Origin: a virus
IMG/VR virus record: IMGVR_UViG_3300017951_000032
Span: 1-41,353 of that record
DNA length: 41,353 nt
Strand: one strand, 5' to 3'
Under the pieces are notes generated by a model, which searched no databases, was not told the origin of the DNA, and was given only the letters and a program-made list of their open reading frames with translations. This document shows positions 11,762 to 21,182 of the stretch, piece after piece; within the stretch, counting starts at the first letter, position 1, and the number at the start of each line of letters is the position of its first letter. The position numbers and the translations under genes are program-made.

Positions 11762-14031
11762 CAACATTTGGAATACAGGGCGAAAGAAACTATCCCCCAG
11801 ACGATATCTCCCCAAAAAAGAAAGGGAAGGATTGGTGCCTGAAGGCGGCAAAAGCCATCCATGGGGATTACTATAATTCTGCTTTATACAAGTACCAGCA
11901 GAAAATTCCGGAACTGAGACGGTATGCCAAAGGGAAGCAGAACACCGACAAGTACCTGAAGCTGATGGGCATCAAAAAGGATGCTTCCTTCGTCAATTTG
12001 AACCAGGAAGCCCTGAAGATCGGAGCCAAATATACAGACCTGGCAGTAGGGATGCTCTCCAAGGTGCAACTGAAGCCCAGCTGTACGTCCGTAGATCCGA
12101 ATAGTATCGACGCTAAAACCCAGCATGAGTTCTACCTGAAAAGCATGAATTTTATGGGTGAAAATACAAAGTCTCCCATCCTCCAGGATATCATGTCCCG
12201 GATTCCAAACGGCGAATATGAGGTGCGTAGGTACCTGGAGACGGACTACAAGCAGGCAATCGAGATGGACATGGAACGGGGCATTGATATGACCCTGTAC
12301 CAGAACAATTGGAGCGAGATTGAGAAGGGCATGAAGCGGGACCTCGTTGAGTCGGGGGTGGCTTGTGACCACACCTACGTAGATAATACGGGAATGGTGC
12401 GTATGCGTAAGGTAGACCCTCAATTTTTGGTTGTTCCTCCCGTTCAGAACGCTAACTATAAGGATGCCAGGTACATCGGCGAGATGCAGTTCCTTACTGT
12501 CGCCGATCTAAGGATGCTGGACGTCAACAATGACTTGTCAGATGAGGATTGGAGAGATGTGATCGATCACCATACGTCTGGACCCAAAACGCAGCACGCC
12601 AATAATGGTGGCCTCATGACTTGGAAGTATGAAAACTATGACTCTCGCAGAGTAGAGGTCATGAACTTTGAGTACATGAGCTATGATCAGATCGTCCACG
12701 AAGAGAAAGACACCAAGTACGGAACACCCACCGTCAATCGCCGGGATATCAACTACCGGACACCCAAAAAATCCAAGTATAAGAGAAAAGAACTGCGATC
12801 ACGCTTCAAGGTGTGGTACAAAGGGATATGGATCGTAGGCACAGATTACATTCTCGCCTACGGAAAGTGTGATTATCAGGTTCGGGGAAATAGAAGCCAG
12901 GGGAAACTGGCAGATGCTAAGAGTAGCTACTGTCCTTACGTCTTGGGGTTATCTGAAGGAAACAATACTCCGGTCTCCCTGGTAGAGAGGATGATCCCAC
13001 ACATTGACGATCTCCAGCTTACATGGTTAAAGATTCAAAACACCAAAGCCAAAACAAGGCCTAAAGGTGTTAAGTTCGACGTCGATCAGGTGGCAGCGGT
13101 CGCAGCGAAACTGGGAATGGGGGAAAATGATGTTTACACGGTGATGTCGTACTTCGACGCTACCGGTAATCTCCCCTATTCTTCTAGGGCTAATGCTATG
13201 CTGGCAGCAGAAGGATATCTCAACCAGCAGGATCCTATCTCTGAGCTCGACAACGGACTTCCAAAAGACTACCGCGTGATGGTAGAGGATATGTTCAACG
13301 CTATCCGCATGATCCAAGAGGTAACAGGGATCAATGATGCCGTAGATGCTTCCAACGTGGACTCCAATCGTCCGGTAAAGACGTCCCAGATGGCAGCGAT
13401 GGCCGCAGGAACCGCTATGTGGAACATCCTGAGTGCCTACGAGCATATCTTCCTGAACACTTGTAGATGTGTAGCCAAGAAGTTACAGCAAGTGGTGTCC
13501 TCAAAAGGGCCTATCTCGGGCTATATCCGAGCGCTCGGAGAAGGTAAACTGATGACGTTCAAACTATCGAAGGAAATCTCATACGTTGAGTTTGAACTGA
13601 TGGTGACCTCCATGCCAGACGATGATGAACGTCAACTCCTGAACGATTGGATCATGAAGTCCCTCGCAGCAAGGCAGGCGCAAGGTGGTCGAGGTGGCAT
13701 TGACATCGGAACGGGAATGAAAGCTTTCCGGATGGCCAAATATAGCCCACGCGATGCCGAGACTTACCTGATACAGCAGATCACCAAGCAAGAGCAGATA
13801 GATAGGCAGGCGGAGCTTGAAAATATCCAGATGAACGCCCAGGTACAGCAGCAGTCAGCAGCACAAGCACAGCAGGGCCGCAACCAGGAGAAGCGGATGG
13901 ATGCCCAGACGAAGATGGCCCTCGCACAGCAGCAAGGCCAAGATAAAATGGACCAAATACGTCTCCAGAAGGGTCTGGAGGGCATAAACACCCTCTATGC
14001 CAACCGTCAGGCAGCACAGGTACCAGCGTAA
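11758..14031 (+). CDS. Portal protein
   Basis: 757 residues. Portal dodecamers form the DNA entry/exit pore at the capsid vertex and dock terminase. Support: immediate 4-base overlap with terL, large size, and an N-terminal helical region (ELRRYAKGKQNTDKYLKLMG). Further support comes from the central mixed alpha-beta body with RKVDPQFLVVPP and a long helical stem (RVMVEDMFNAIRMIQEVTGI). The C-terminal ~80 residues are Gln/Ala-rich (AQVQQQSAAQAQQGRNQEKR), a barrel-type tail often seen in Bacteroidetes phage portals. I infer function from context and these traits rather than an exact motif. It is followed by a terminator at 14034. Confidence 0.88.
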   Translation: MTTFGIQGERNYPPDDISPKKKGKDWCLKAAKAIHGDYYNSALYKYQQKIPELRRYAKGKQNTDKYLKLMGIKKDASFVNLNQEALKIGAKYTDLAVGMLSKVQLKPSCTSVDPNSIDAKTQHEFYLKSMNFMGENTKSPILQDIMSRIPNGEYEVRRYLETDYKQAIEMDMERGIDMTLYQNNWSEIEKGMKRDLVESGVACDHTYVDNTGMVRMRKVDPQFLVVPPVQNANYKDARYIGEMQFLTVADLRMLDVNNDLSDEDWRDVIDHHTSGPKTQHANNGGLMTWKYENYDSRRVEVMNFEYMSYDQIVHEEKDTKYGTPTVNRRDINYRTPKKSKYKRKELRSRFKVWYKGIWIVGTDYILAYGKCDYQVRGNRSQGKLADAKSSYCPYVLGLSEGNNTPVSLVERMIPHIDDLQLTWLKIQNTKAKTRPKGVKFDVDQVAAVAAKLGMGENDVYTVMSYFDATGNLPYSSRANAMLAAEGYLNQQDPISELDNGLPKDYRVMVEDMFNAIRMIQEVTGINDAVDASNVDSNRPVKTSQMAAMAAGTAMWNILSAYEHIFLNTCRCVAKKLQQVVSSKGPISGYIRALGEGKLMTFKLSKEISYVEFELMVTSMPDDDERQLLNDWIMKSLAARQAQGGRGGIDIGTGMKAFRMAKYSPRDAETYLIQQITKQEQIDRQAELENIQMNAQVQQQSAAQAQQGRNQEKRMDAQTKMALAQQQGQDKMDQIRLQKGLEGINTLYANRQAAQVPA

Positions 14032-14033
14032 TT

Positions 14034-14053
14034 CAACTTTTAAGTTGTTTTTT
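14034..14053 (+). terminator. Terminator CAACT / AGTTG + T6 after portal
   Basis: CAACTTTTAAGTTG (14034-14047) folds into a 5-6 bp stem with a tight loop, followed by TTTTTT (14048-14053). It sits three bases after the portal stop and adjoins the TTTGTTAATT box. A weak AT-rich stem, but with a good T-run. Confidence 0.6.
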
Positions 14054-14080
14054 GTTAATTTTCTTTAATAAATCATTATT
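14051..14080 (+). promoter_or_regulatory. Candidate promoter region before scaffold/capsid genes
   Basis: TTTGTTAATT (14051-14060) equals the -33-type boxes at 1098 and 6929 and follows a terminator, as at 6929. GTTAATTTTCTTTAAT (14054-14069) also matches 35098-35113 in 15 of 16 bases. The expected -7 zone (14074-14082, CATTATTAA) is only a weak match to TAnnTTTG. A dedicated promoter for scaffold and capsid would make sense for high expression. Confidence 0.4.
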
Positions 14081-14098
14081 AATTCATAAATTTAAACC

Positions 14099-15229
14099 AT
14101 GAGTACGAACACACTTGATAGCGTTTATGCCCAGATGAATGATGGGAACCCTGCACCACCCCAGCCGGTTAGCGATCAGCAGCCCCCGGTGAGTAAAGGA
14201 AACCCAGCACAAAGTCAGGATGTAAGCCAAGTAGTACCAGCAGTCGAAGGCGCTCAGCCAAAAGCCCCGCAACAGACGGATCAACAGCAAGCACAACAGC
14301 CCTTCGATTGGAGTTCTTTTGGAGAGGGGATTGATTCCCCAGACGCCTTAAAGGAGCATTTTTCAGCACGAAACACCGAAAACGAGCAGTTGCGAGGTGA
14401 GTTGGAAGCACTCAAAGGTAAAAATCCATTTTCACATGAGCTTGTAGCGAAGCTGAATGAGTACGTAGGCATGTCGGACGATCCTGAAAAGGCCATCCGT
14501 CAGTACCTCGACTTGCAGGCGCGTGATTTTTCATCCATGTCTGAAGATGATCTCATCAAAGAGATGATGATGCGGGAGACGGGATTGAATAGTGGTCAGG
14601 TTGATCTCCTGTTTAACAACCAATATTCAACGAAAGATGAAGATCCTGGTGAGATGCCGGATGATGTAGAAGAATACCAGCAATGGCTTCAGCGCAAGTC
14701 GGATATCGCTAATCGCAAGCAGTTGGCAGCAGTCAACAAGGCGGCAAAAGCAAATGAGGCCCGGAAGTATTTCCAGAACCTCAAAGAAAAGACGAAAGTC
14801 CCCGAAGCTTTTGCCAAGCGCCAGGCAGCAGAAGCAGCGCAAGCTCAGAAAAAAGAAGTTTTCCTCAAATCCCTTCCTCAGATGGTTAAGGGTGCATCCC
14901 TCGACTTTGGGTTTGGTGAAGGAAAGAAAAGTTTTCAGTTCGCAATAGACGCAGACTCGATGACTGAGATTATGGGAGTCCTTCCCAACGTCCCAGGCAT
15001 AGAAAATATGGACAAAGCAGGCCTCATGAATACCGTTGAGGTTCTGGCCCTGACGCAACCGCAAACAAAACAAAGGTTGCTGGCGGCAATGTGGAAGCAC
15101 ATCTCTAGCCAGGAGATCAAAGAATTACATGGTGATCTTGGCATCAACGGAGACGTCACCCCAAAGCCAACAGGCCAACGTCCAAATCAAGGAGAGTCAG
15201 CCGCGTATAGTGCGATCTATGGTCAATAA
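14099..15229 (+). CDS. Scaffolding protein candidate
   Basis: 376 residues, between portal and capsid gene, the usual place for scaffold. The N-terminal ~75 residues are Pro/Gln-rich and likely disordered. A coiled-coil-like helix (ARNTENEQLRGELEALKGK, about 82-100) follows, and Gln/Lys/Ala-rich helices at about 208-260 (QLAAVNKAAKANEARKYFQN). The C-terminus ends in a flexible PTGQRPNQGESAAYSAIYGQ tail, suitable for capsid contact. Scaffold proteins typically show this low-complexity, helical make-up. Leader ATAAATTTAAACC precedes the ATG. Functional call by context and composition. Confidence 0.78.
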   Translation: MSTNTLDSVYAQMNDGNPAPPQPVSDQQPPVSKGNPAQSQDVSQVVPAVEGAQPKAPQQTDQQQAQQPFDWSSFGEGIDSPDALKEHFSARNTENEQLRGELEALKGKNPFSHELVAKLNEYVGMSDDPEKAIRQYLDLQARDFSSMSEDDLIKEMMMRETGLNSGQVDLLFNNQYSTKDEDPGEMPDDVEEYQQWLQRKSDIANRKQLAAVNKAAKANEARKYFQNLKEKTKVPEAFAKRQAAEAAQAQKKEVFLKSLPQMVKGASLDFGFGEGKKSFQFAIDADSMTEIMGVLPNVPGIENMDKAGLMNTVEVLALTQPQTKQRLLAAMWKHISSQEIKELHGDLGINGDVTPKPTGQRPNQGESAAYSAIYGQ

Positions 15230-15248
15230 TACCTAAATCGTAACAACC

Positions 15249-16655
15249 ATGTCTAAGATTGTAACAACCCCCGGTAATCCTTCAGGTCACGGTTCCGTCA
15301 TTGGTGCCAGTTTGATCCATGCAAGTGATTTGCACAAGCCGGAATATGATAGCCAGTACTACAAAAGGTACAAAGGCTTTGATTTCATCGCATTGATGGA
15401 GTCTTTGGGCCGCAAGACAGCGATCCGCAACAAATTTATCTCACACTTCGAACGCCCACGTACTGAGAAGGCTTTTCAGGTAGGAACCGGAACAGCTGGA
15501 TCTGCGGGTGCTTTGAAGCAAGTGGCTATCCACGCCAACAGCCACAACAGCAACGGTCAGTCTTTCCCTATCGTGGGAGATATCGTGATGTTCTCCAATG
15601 GAGTACAGGCCAAAGTCGTAGCCAAGGACACCACCGCCAATGCTAACACCATTGACTGTGTGCCTTTGATTTCTACTGAGCTTGTCCCTGCATTGACAGC
15701 GCTGGACTATGTGATCGTCATCTCTCAGGTGAGTACCACTGGTTCATCTGCCCCTGGTTCTCGCAAGTGGGAGCCTTTCAAGGTAGACTCTTACCTTCAG
15801 ATCATCCGTGCCAACCATACCATCGATAACTCCGCAACTCTCTCTGAGGCTTGGGTGAATTTCACCTTGGAGGATGACGATCCCCTGGTAGGCAATGGCA
15901 TTTTCCGCGCTGGAAACTATAAGTTCCTGGCAGACGAGGCGCACACATACGAGCTTTTCCAGATCCAGCGTGAGTTGGCATTGGTGTTCGGTGTGCAGGC
16001 AGACAACACAACCATCACTTCCCCAGGAAATGACAAGGAGCAGTACACGACCCATGGTTTGATCCCATCCATCAAGGATCACGGCATCAACCCAGCAGCT
16101 TACGTTGCAGGCGCATACGCTCTGTCCAACCTGGAAACCGTTACTACCCAGCTTCTCCAGAACGGTGGTGGTAATGAGTACCTGAAGCTCTGTGGTATCA
16201 CTTTGAGCCAGGAGATGAACGCATTTATCCACAACCTCTTCCAGAACGGTGGCGTCACTTATGGTGCTTTCGGTGGAAGCAAAGATCGTGCTGTGGAGTA
16301 TGGTTTCTCTTCATTCAAAGTGGACGGTGTGACCATGCACAAGAAAGTATACAACGTATTCTCCAACCCTGAGTTGTTCGCAGCAAGCGGATTCTCTTAC
16401 CAGGGTGATGCGATGTACTTGCCGATGGATACGGTTATGGATGCTAAGTCCAACAAGCGTATCCCATCTCTCCGCCTGATCTATCGTGGTGACGGTAGCT
16501 ATGACCGTGACATCCAGACTCAGATCGGTGGTGGTATGCGCCCAGGTATCAATCCTACCACTTCTGATGACATCCTCTCAGTGGATTACTTGTCAGAGTG
16601 TGGCCTTCAGACAATCGCGTTGAACCGATTCGTCTACCAGGAAAGAACCACATAA
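15249..16655 (+). CDS. Major capsid protein
   Basis: 468 residues. The gene follows scaffold, uses a strikingly uniform, C-ending codon set (for example AAC, ATC, CTG, GGT) unlike its neighbours, and has the leader TAACAACC. This is the pattern of the most abundant protein. The chain starts MSKIVTTPGNPSGHG and contains EPFKVDSYLQIIRANHTI and FRAGNYKFLADEAHTYELF segments reminiscent of the E-loop/spine regions of HK97-fold capsids. I assign the HK97 fold by family knowledge of tailed phages, not by a diagnostic motif. A hairpin follows at 16670. Confidence 0.88.
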   Translation: MSKIVTTPGNPSGHGSVIGASLIHASDLHKPEYDSQYYKRYKGFDFIALMESLGRKTAIRNKFISHFERPRTEKAFQVGTGTAGSAGALKQVAIHANSHNSNGQSFPIVGDIVMFSNGVQAKVVAKDTTANANTIDCVPLISTELVPALTALDYVIVISQVSTTGSSAPGSRKWEPFKVDSYLQIIRANHTIDNSATLSEAWVNFTLEDDDPLVGNGIFRAGNYKFLADEAHTYELFQIQRELALVFGVQADNTTITSPGNDKEQYTTHGLIPSIKDHGINPAAYVAGAYALSNLETVTTQLLQNGGGNEYLKLCGITLSQEMNAFIHNLFQNGGVTYGAFGGSKDRAVEYGFSSFKVDGVTMHKKVYNVFSNPELFAASGFSYQGDAMYLPMDTVMDAKSNKRIPSLRLIYRGDGSYDRDIQTQIGGGMRPGINPTTSDDILSVDYLSECGLQTIALNRFVYQERTT

Positions 16656-16669
16656 GATTGAATCTTCAT

Positions 16670-16697
16670 AGGGGTGGTACAATATCGTACTACCCCT
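16670..16697 (+). other. Stable hairpin after the capsid gene
   Basis: AGGGGTGGTAC (16670-16680) pairs with GTACTACCCCT (16687-16697), 11 pairs with one G-T, loop AATATC. No T-run follows, so it may not terminate. It may instead protect the capsid mRNA 3' end or act as a processing site that sets capsid expression above the next gene. Confidence 0.6.
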
Positions 16698-16711
16698 TAA
16701 CTACAAATACG

Positions 16712-17548
16712 ATGAGCAATAAGAATGTAGTATTCTACCACATACGTAGACGCGAAAACCCACATTTGAAAGGGCATATCATGGCCCCTGCACTCTATCA
16801 GGCACCTACGACCTCCAGGAAATTCAGGCAGATGCCCGATGGCCCGGTGCAAGATGGTGTTACCACTTATAGCGATCCCCGTTTGGTGGGCCATCGCCAG
16901 CAGCAAGTGGGTGGGGCTATCGTCTCCGTTGAGGTAGATAGAACGGCAATCACGTTCAACAACCGTGGAGAACTGTTCGTTCCTGCGTCCAACAAGAAAC
17001 TGGTCCAATTCATGCGTAATCACGAATTATGCCAAGGATCCCTGGCCAACCAAGTGACGCAAGCGCGACCAAAATTCTATGAGTACAATCCGGAGCAGGC
17101 ATTTGAAAATGAAATGCTGGCAATCGAGAACCTGGCAGCAGTAGTAACTCACATCAAAGACCTTAACAAAGAGCAGTTGGTGAACTACGCCCGTCAGTTT
17201 AATCTGCCGATCGTTCGTCCTGAGAACATGGACCTGAAGCGCTTGCAGCAGGCGCTATTGATTCAGGCAAAGATGTCCCCGGAGCGCTTCATGGTACCCG
17301 AGACAATCACCTATGGTGAAGTGATCACGGACATCAAGAAGTGGCAGAAAAGTAAGGTCATCACCTTTTTCGGTGGTGGCAGAGGAAAAACCCCGGAATG
17401 GAGATGGAACACTCTGTACCAGCCAGAAGGGGCAGATCGCGTGATCCTGGAAATGAAACCGGGACAGGATAAATACCTTGTTTTTGCGGAGTTCTTAGCG
17501 AAAAATGAGATCGTCCAGGATACTATCCGGGAGGCCGCAGGGACATAA
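16712..17548 (+). CDS. Head protein, possible head-completion or auxiliary protein
   Basis: 278 residues from ATG 16712. An upstream GTG frame to 16598 would overlap the capsid gene and its hairpin, so I reject it. The middle has a short helical LNKEQLVNYARQFNLPI motif (about 164-180), similar in pattern to HeH/SAP-type two-helix elements, which often bind DNA or protein. A basic region KKWQKSKVITFFGGGRG lies near 221-240. The position after the capsid gene suggests a capsid-vertex, auxiliary or connector function. Exact role unknown. Confidence 0.75.
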   Translation: MSNKNVVFYHIRRRENPHLKGHIMAPALYQAPTTSRKFRQMPDGPVQDGVTTYSDPRLVGHRQQQVGGAIVSVEVDRTAITFNNRGELFVPASNKKLVQFMRNHELCQGSLANQVTQARPKFYEYNPEQAFENEMLAIENLAAVVTHIKDLNKEQLVNYARQFNLPIVRPENMDLKRLQQALLIQAKMSPERFMVPETITYGEVITDIKKWQKSKVITFFGGGRGKTPEWRWNTLYQPEGADRVILEMKPGQDKYLVFAEFLAKNEIVQDTIREAAGT

Positions 17549-17560
17549 AAAAGAAAAACC

Positions 17561-19138
17561 ATGGCAATCAGTTATACGGCCAACTTTGACTATAATACCC
17601 AGCAGCTAGTTCTGACTGATACTCGGGACTATGCTGGTGAGGGGCTTGCGTCCGGCGTTGGCATCTTTAAGGTCACCGATCCCCTGGGAAATGTGATCTA
17701 CAAAAATACAGGCTACGATTCTGACAGTTTCGTGTCCGGTGATGTCATTTATGGCACAAGCACTACCCATGCCGTTGCTCTCCCCTTGGTGAGTGGCGCA
17801 ATAGTGGAAGGGGTATATACCGTATCAATGAAAAACCAGGTATCATCACCTGTCGTTGAGACGGAACTTACTCAGACGTATAACTTTGCCAACCCAACAG
17901 CAACAGTTGATATTGATGTTACAGTTAATGTCAATACGCCATCGATATTAGCCGAGGATAGTACGGTCTATGGCTCTGGTGCCTCCGTGGTGAGAGCCTG
18001 GACTGTATTTTATCCCGCCTCCCTGGCGCTGACGTCGATTACGGGAACCGCTGGCTCCATTCTGATTCAGGCCCCAACCGACATTTATACGGGATCCTAC
18101 GAAGCGCAATTGGTGTCTACCGTTACCTATACAGTAGCATCTGACGCTACGCTGGGAACGGCAGCACATACCATGGCAGTAGTATTTACTACCGTCAAGA
18201 AATTTGTGGTTGACTCCAGCACCCTTTGTGCGGCCTATGACTGCGTGAAGGCGATGGAGGCACACTACCAGACGCTTCTGAGCTCAAATACCAATACAGC
18301 AGCAGACTTCAAGCCTCGATTGGATGAGGCTATCCGCTTGTTGGCGCTGATCCTGACGGGAATTTCCTGTGGCCAGGATACGTCAACCCTCTATGCGGAT
18401 CTGAAGGAGGTCTATGACAACTGTTCCTGTGATGGTGATTGTGCCTGTGACCCTACGTCCAACGATGTTCCGACATTGATTACCCCCACATCCTCTGACC
18501 TGATCATCTACGATGTCGCTCCAGGGACGGGAATCGATGTTACTCCAGTAGTAGTCGGAAACACAAAGACCTGGACAATTTCGTTGTCACCGTCAACAGT
18601 TTTCACTGTGGCTCTGAATAACGGCACTCCTGATGAGCTTACCATCCAAAGTACAGGCTCCGGAAACAACTTTGCGTGGACCATTTCACACAAAGCTCCC
18701 GATCCGTGGGTAGAAGTGGATAGCTTCCTAGATGCAGACTATGTGAAGATCACAACCGAGTCTTATCTGGGGAATGACTTTTCTCCACTGAAGTACAGAA
18801 TGGAACGAAAATACACCCGGTCAGATGCTCAAAGTAGTGCATTGGTGCGACTGAGTGGCCAGATTCGCCTAAATAGGACGTCTGGAGCGTTCCTTGCTGA
18901 TGATGTATTCGATATTCCTGGCACAACAGGGACAAGGTATCGCCCTCAGTTTGTTGAGACGGTACAGGCATCTCTTTTTACAGGTACAGGTACAGTCCCC
19001 TTGGGGATTATCATCCGTCCTGATGGCCGTGTTAATATCGAGGACCCAACAGACCTTTCGTCGTTGACAGCCTATTCCGGGACGTACTTCATTGTTTCAG
19101 TAGAAGCTACTTACGAGGCTATTGAGCCTGTACCATAA
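17561..19138 (+). CDS. Ig-like head-decoration or fibre protein with Cys cluster
   Basis: 525 residues, Thr/Ser/Val-rich with long runs of beta-like strands (YTVSMKNQVSSPVVETELT, TYTVASDATLGTAAHTMAV), as in Ig-like modules of phage surface proteins. A helical linker at about 221-285 (CVKAMEAHYQTLLSS) is followed by a compact cluster CSCDGDCACD (about 287-296), a possible metal-binding or disulfide knot. A second beta-rich half ends in IVSVEATYEA. Immediate position after the head genes supports a capsid fibre or decoration role. The leader is AAAAAAGAAAAACC. It overlaps the next start by one base. Confidence 0.72.
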   Translation: MAISYTANFDYNTQQLVLTDTRDYAGEGLASGVGIFKVTDPLGNVIYKNTGYDSDSFVSGDVIYGTSTTHAVALPLVSGAIVEGVYTVSMKNQVSSPVVETELTQTYNFANPTATVDIDVTVNVNTPSILAEDSTVYGSGASVVRAWTVFYPASLALTSITGTAGSILIQAPTDIYTGSYEAQLVSTVTYTVASDATLGTAAHTMAVVFTTVKKFVVDSSTLCAAYDCVKAMEAHYQTLLSSNTNTAADFKPRLDEAIRLLALILTGISCGQDTSTLYADLKEVYDNCSCDGDCACDPTSNDVPTLITPTSSDLIIYDVAPGTGIDVTPVVVGNTKTWTISLSPSTVFTVALNNGTPDELTIQSTGSGNNFAWTISHKAPDPWVEVDSFLDADYVKITTESYLGNDFSPLKYRMERKYTRSDAQSSALVRLSGQIRLNRTSGAFLADDVFDIPGTTGTRYRPQFVETVQASLFTGTGTVPLGIIIRPDGRVNIEDPTDLSSLTAYSGTYFIVSVEATYEAIEPVP

Positions 19139-19788
19139 TGACAATCAACGAACTACGAAATATCATCAATACGCTGGCTAATCAGAACTCATTCGGGGAC
19201 ATCTCTCCGGATGACTTTAATACAGCGCTCCATCAGGCACATGAGGAATACTTCAGTGATAAGCTGGACGAATTTGCCAAGGGCCAGAAGGAGAATGATG
19301 ATATGAACGTCCTCAAAGAGAGGGTGTCACTAAATGTGGGTTCTTATGGTGTGGTGTCAAAGCCTTCCAATTACGCCTATGGCCTCGCCGTTAGATTGGC
19401 GACCGGCGCAAACCAAAAAGAGGTAGAAGTAGAGATCCTGAGTGATGCAGAGTGGGCAAACCGTTCATCCTCTGCATTGATCAGTACCGACGAATACCCT
19501 ATTGCCAGGATCGACAATGATGGGATTCAGGTCGACGGAGTATCAGATAGGATTATCCTGTACTACTTACGGAAGCCAGTGACTCCATCATGGGGATATA
19601 CAAGTACGGCGGTACCCAACAGTATCTATGGGCGTCCTACCTATAATTCTGCGACAACCGTAGAGTCCGACTTCCAGGATAGCCCAACAGCCATGAGGAC
19701 TATTTTATATAAGGTGGCACAAATTCTGGCCATCCCTATTCAGCGCCAGGACCTATTGCAATTTAGCGCAGCAAAAGAACAGTCATGA
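19138..19788 (+). CDS. Tail ring/adaptor-type structural protein
   Basis: 216 residues. The N-terminal helices (TINELRNIINTLANQNSFGD, DFNTALHQAHEEYFSDKLDEF) and the later beta segment IDNDGIQVDGVSDRIILYYL lead to KPVTPSWGYT and YNSATTVESDFQDSP. I associate this pattern with portal-proximal adaptor/ring proteins of crAss-like and related short-tailed phages. The stop codon of the previous gene overlaps the ATG (TAATG), so expression is coupled. Function is inferred from context and character. Confidence 0.7.
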   Translation: MTINELRNIINTLANQNSFGDISPDDFNTALHQAHEEYFSDKLDEFAKGQKENDDMNVLKERVSLNVGSYGVVSKPSNYAYGLAVRLATGANQKEVEVEILSDAEWANRSSSALISTDEYPIARIDNDGIQVDGVSDRIILYYLRKPVTPSWGYTSTAVPNSIYGRPTYNSATTVESDFQDSPTAMRTILYKVAQILAIPIQRQDLLQFSAAKEQS

Positions 19789-20408
19789 AGATCACAAAAA
19801 GTCAATTAAATGAGTCTATTCGCAGATTGTTGGCCGGGGGCAATGTCTCCACCGATCATCCTGTGCATACCGTTGATATTGACGTCCTCATTACTGATGT
19901 AGGCCTAGACATGCTCTCTGAGTTTATTGAAGAGTATCGCCGAAGAGAGGGGCAGAGAACAATCCCTGGGCATACGCTTGTCCCCAAAACGGGAATTGCA
20001 GTCACAACAGATGGGGAAAGGTGTTTCGCCGAGCTCCCCTTCCGTGTGGTGGATCTCCCCAATGATGAAGGTGTGTATAGGGTGAGCAGGGCCGGATCAA
20101 ACGCTATGGTCAGAGTATGTCCCTTACACGAAACAATATACCAGGGAACGATTGCCGGTCAGACTTCGATGGTGGAGAACTTCCATGTAGAAGGTGACCG
20201 AGTATATTTTTCAAACCTGACAGGGGACCTTGCTTCAGTGAACATGATGTTGCTGGGCATCCCCAATGATCAAGACGCATCAATCAACGTTCCGGCAGGC
20301 TGGAAGGATAGATTGAGAGAAATTGTACTATCTAGGGCCAACCTTATTGCAAGCCGCCCTGAAGATATGAGACTGAACAGAAAAGACGATACAAATGTCG
20401 CTAATTAA
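19785..20408 (+). CDS. Tail/neck structural protein
   Basis: 207 residues starting MKITKSQLNESIRRLLAGG; start overlaps the previous stop (ATGA). Mixed alpha-beta composition, with a helix (LDMLSEFIEEYRRREGQRT) near residues 42-60 and strands RCFAELPFRVVD and RVYFSNLTGDLAS. No catalytic motif. Its position between two ring-type proteins supports a neck or adaptor role. It overlaps the next gene by 14 bases. Confidence 0.7.
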   Translation: MKITKSQLNESIRRLLAGGNVSTDHPVHTVDIDVLITDVGLDMLSEFIEEYRRREGQRTIPGHTLVPKTGIAVTTDGERCFAELPFRVVDLPNDEGVYRVSRAGSNAMVRVCPLHETIYQGTIAGQTSMVENFHVEGDRVYFSNLTGDLASVNMMLLGIPNDQDASINVPAGWKDRLREIVLSRANLIASRPEDMRLNRKDDTNVAN

Positions 20409-21180
20409 GATCGATCAAATAATCCGGAATGTGACCATGGACCCTGCGTATTCATGGGACAACTACAACCGATACCTGGCGTATGCTATTCGCGGTGTCA
20501 GGGATTTGTCTATCCATGCGGCAACACCTAAGTCAACGTACCTTACGCTCGACAATGCGAAGGTGGCCACTCTCCCCAATGACTTCATGAGGCTTTCAAA
20601 GCTCGGAATTGTCGTTGATGGCCGGATAGAGATGCTTACCGTTGACCCACATATCGTCAGCCCGAAAGGGACGCTATGGACTTGTGAGAATGGAGAGGTA
20701 ACAACTACTCCCCCTCCTGGCACTAACACTCCCGTTCAGTATTTTACCCCCTTCACTACGGGGTATGGCCTGAACTATGGCTGGCCCCAGGCGATCTATG
20801 GTTATGGTAAGGGTAAAAACCCAACAGGCCTGTATCGCATCGATTACAACAACCGTCAGATACAGTTCTCCAGCAATGTCACCGAAGGTACGGAAGGCCT
20901 TGTGATGGAGTATATCACCAATGGCCTGGCAACGGAGCCGGATGGACATACATACATCGATGAAAGGGCATTTGAGGCGGTAGAGGCATTTATCAAGTGG
21001 AAGGAAGAAGAAGGTAAGCCATCACAAAAGGCAAAAGCCATTGACAGAAGTTACTGGCGAACAAGATATCAATCAGCCAAAGCTGACTACATAACAAGTA
21101 AGTTCGGAATGACGATGCAGGATCTTACGTGGTTCACAGACTCCGCATATAGCCTGACACCTAATCGTCCGATGCTTTAA
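20395..21180 (+). CDS. Ring/adaptor-type tail protein
   Basis: 261 residues. The N-terminus has the pattern YSWDNYNRYLAYAIRGVRDL followed by KSTYLTLDNAKVATLPNDFMRLSKLGIVVDG. Recognised from crAss-like phage neck proteins by memory of the family, this is a 'helix then conserved PNDF and G[IV] strand' unit. A helical C-terminus (ERAFEAVEAFIKWKEEEG) follows. The start ATG is within the previous gene; the stop is two bases before the nozzle gene's ATG. The assignment as ring protein is by analogy, moderately secure. Confidence 0.72.
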   Translation: MSLIKIDQIIRNVTMDPAYSWDNYNRYLAYAIRGVRDLSIHAATPKSTYLTLDNAKVATLPNDFMRLSKLGIVVDGRIEMLTVDPHIVSPKGTLWTCENGEVTTTPPPGTNTPVQYFTPFTTGYGLNYGWPQAIYGYGKGKNPTGLYRIDYNNRQIQFSSNVTEGTEGLVMEYITNGLATEPDGHTYIDERAFEAVEAFIKWKEEEGKPSQKAKAIDRSYWRTRYQSAKADYITSKFGMTMQDLTWFTDSAYSLTPNRPML

Positions 21181-21182
21181 AT

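Noticed and set aside
16598-16711. Upstream extension of the head protein gene
   Set aside because: It would overlap the end of the capsid gene and run through the hairpin at 16670. ATG at 16712 is the better start.
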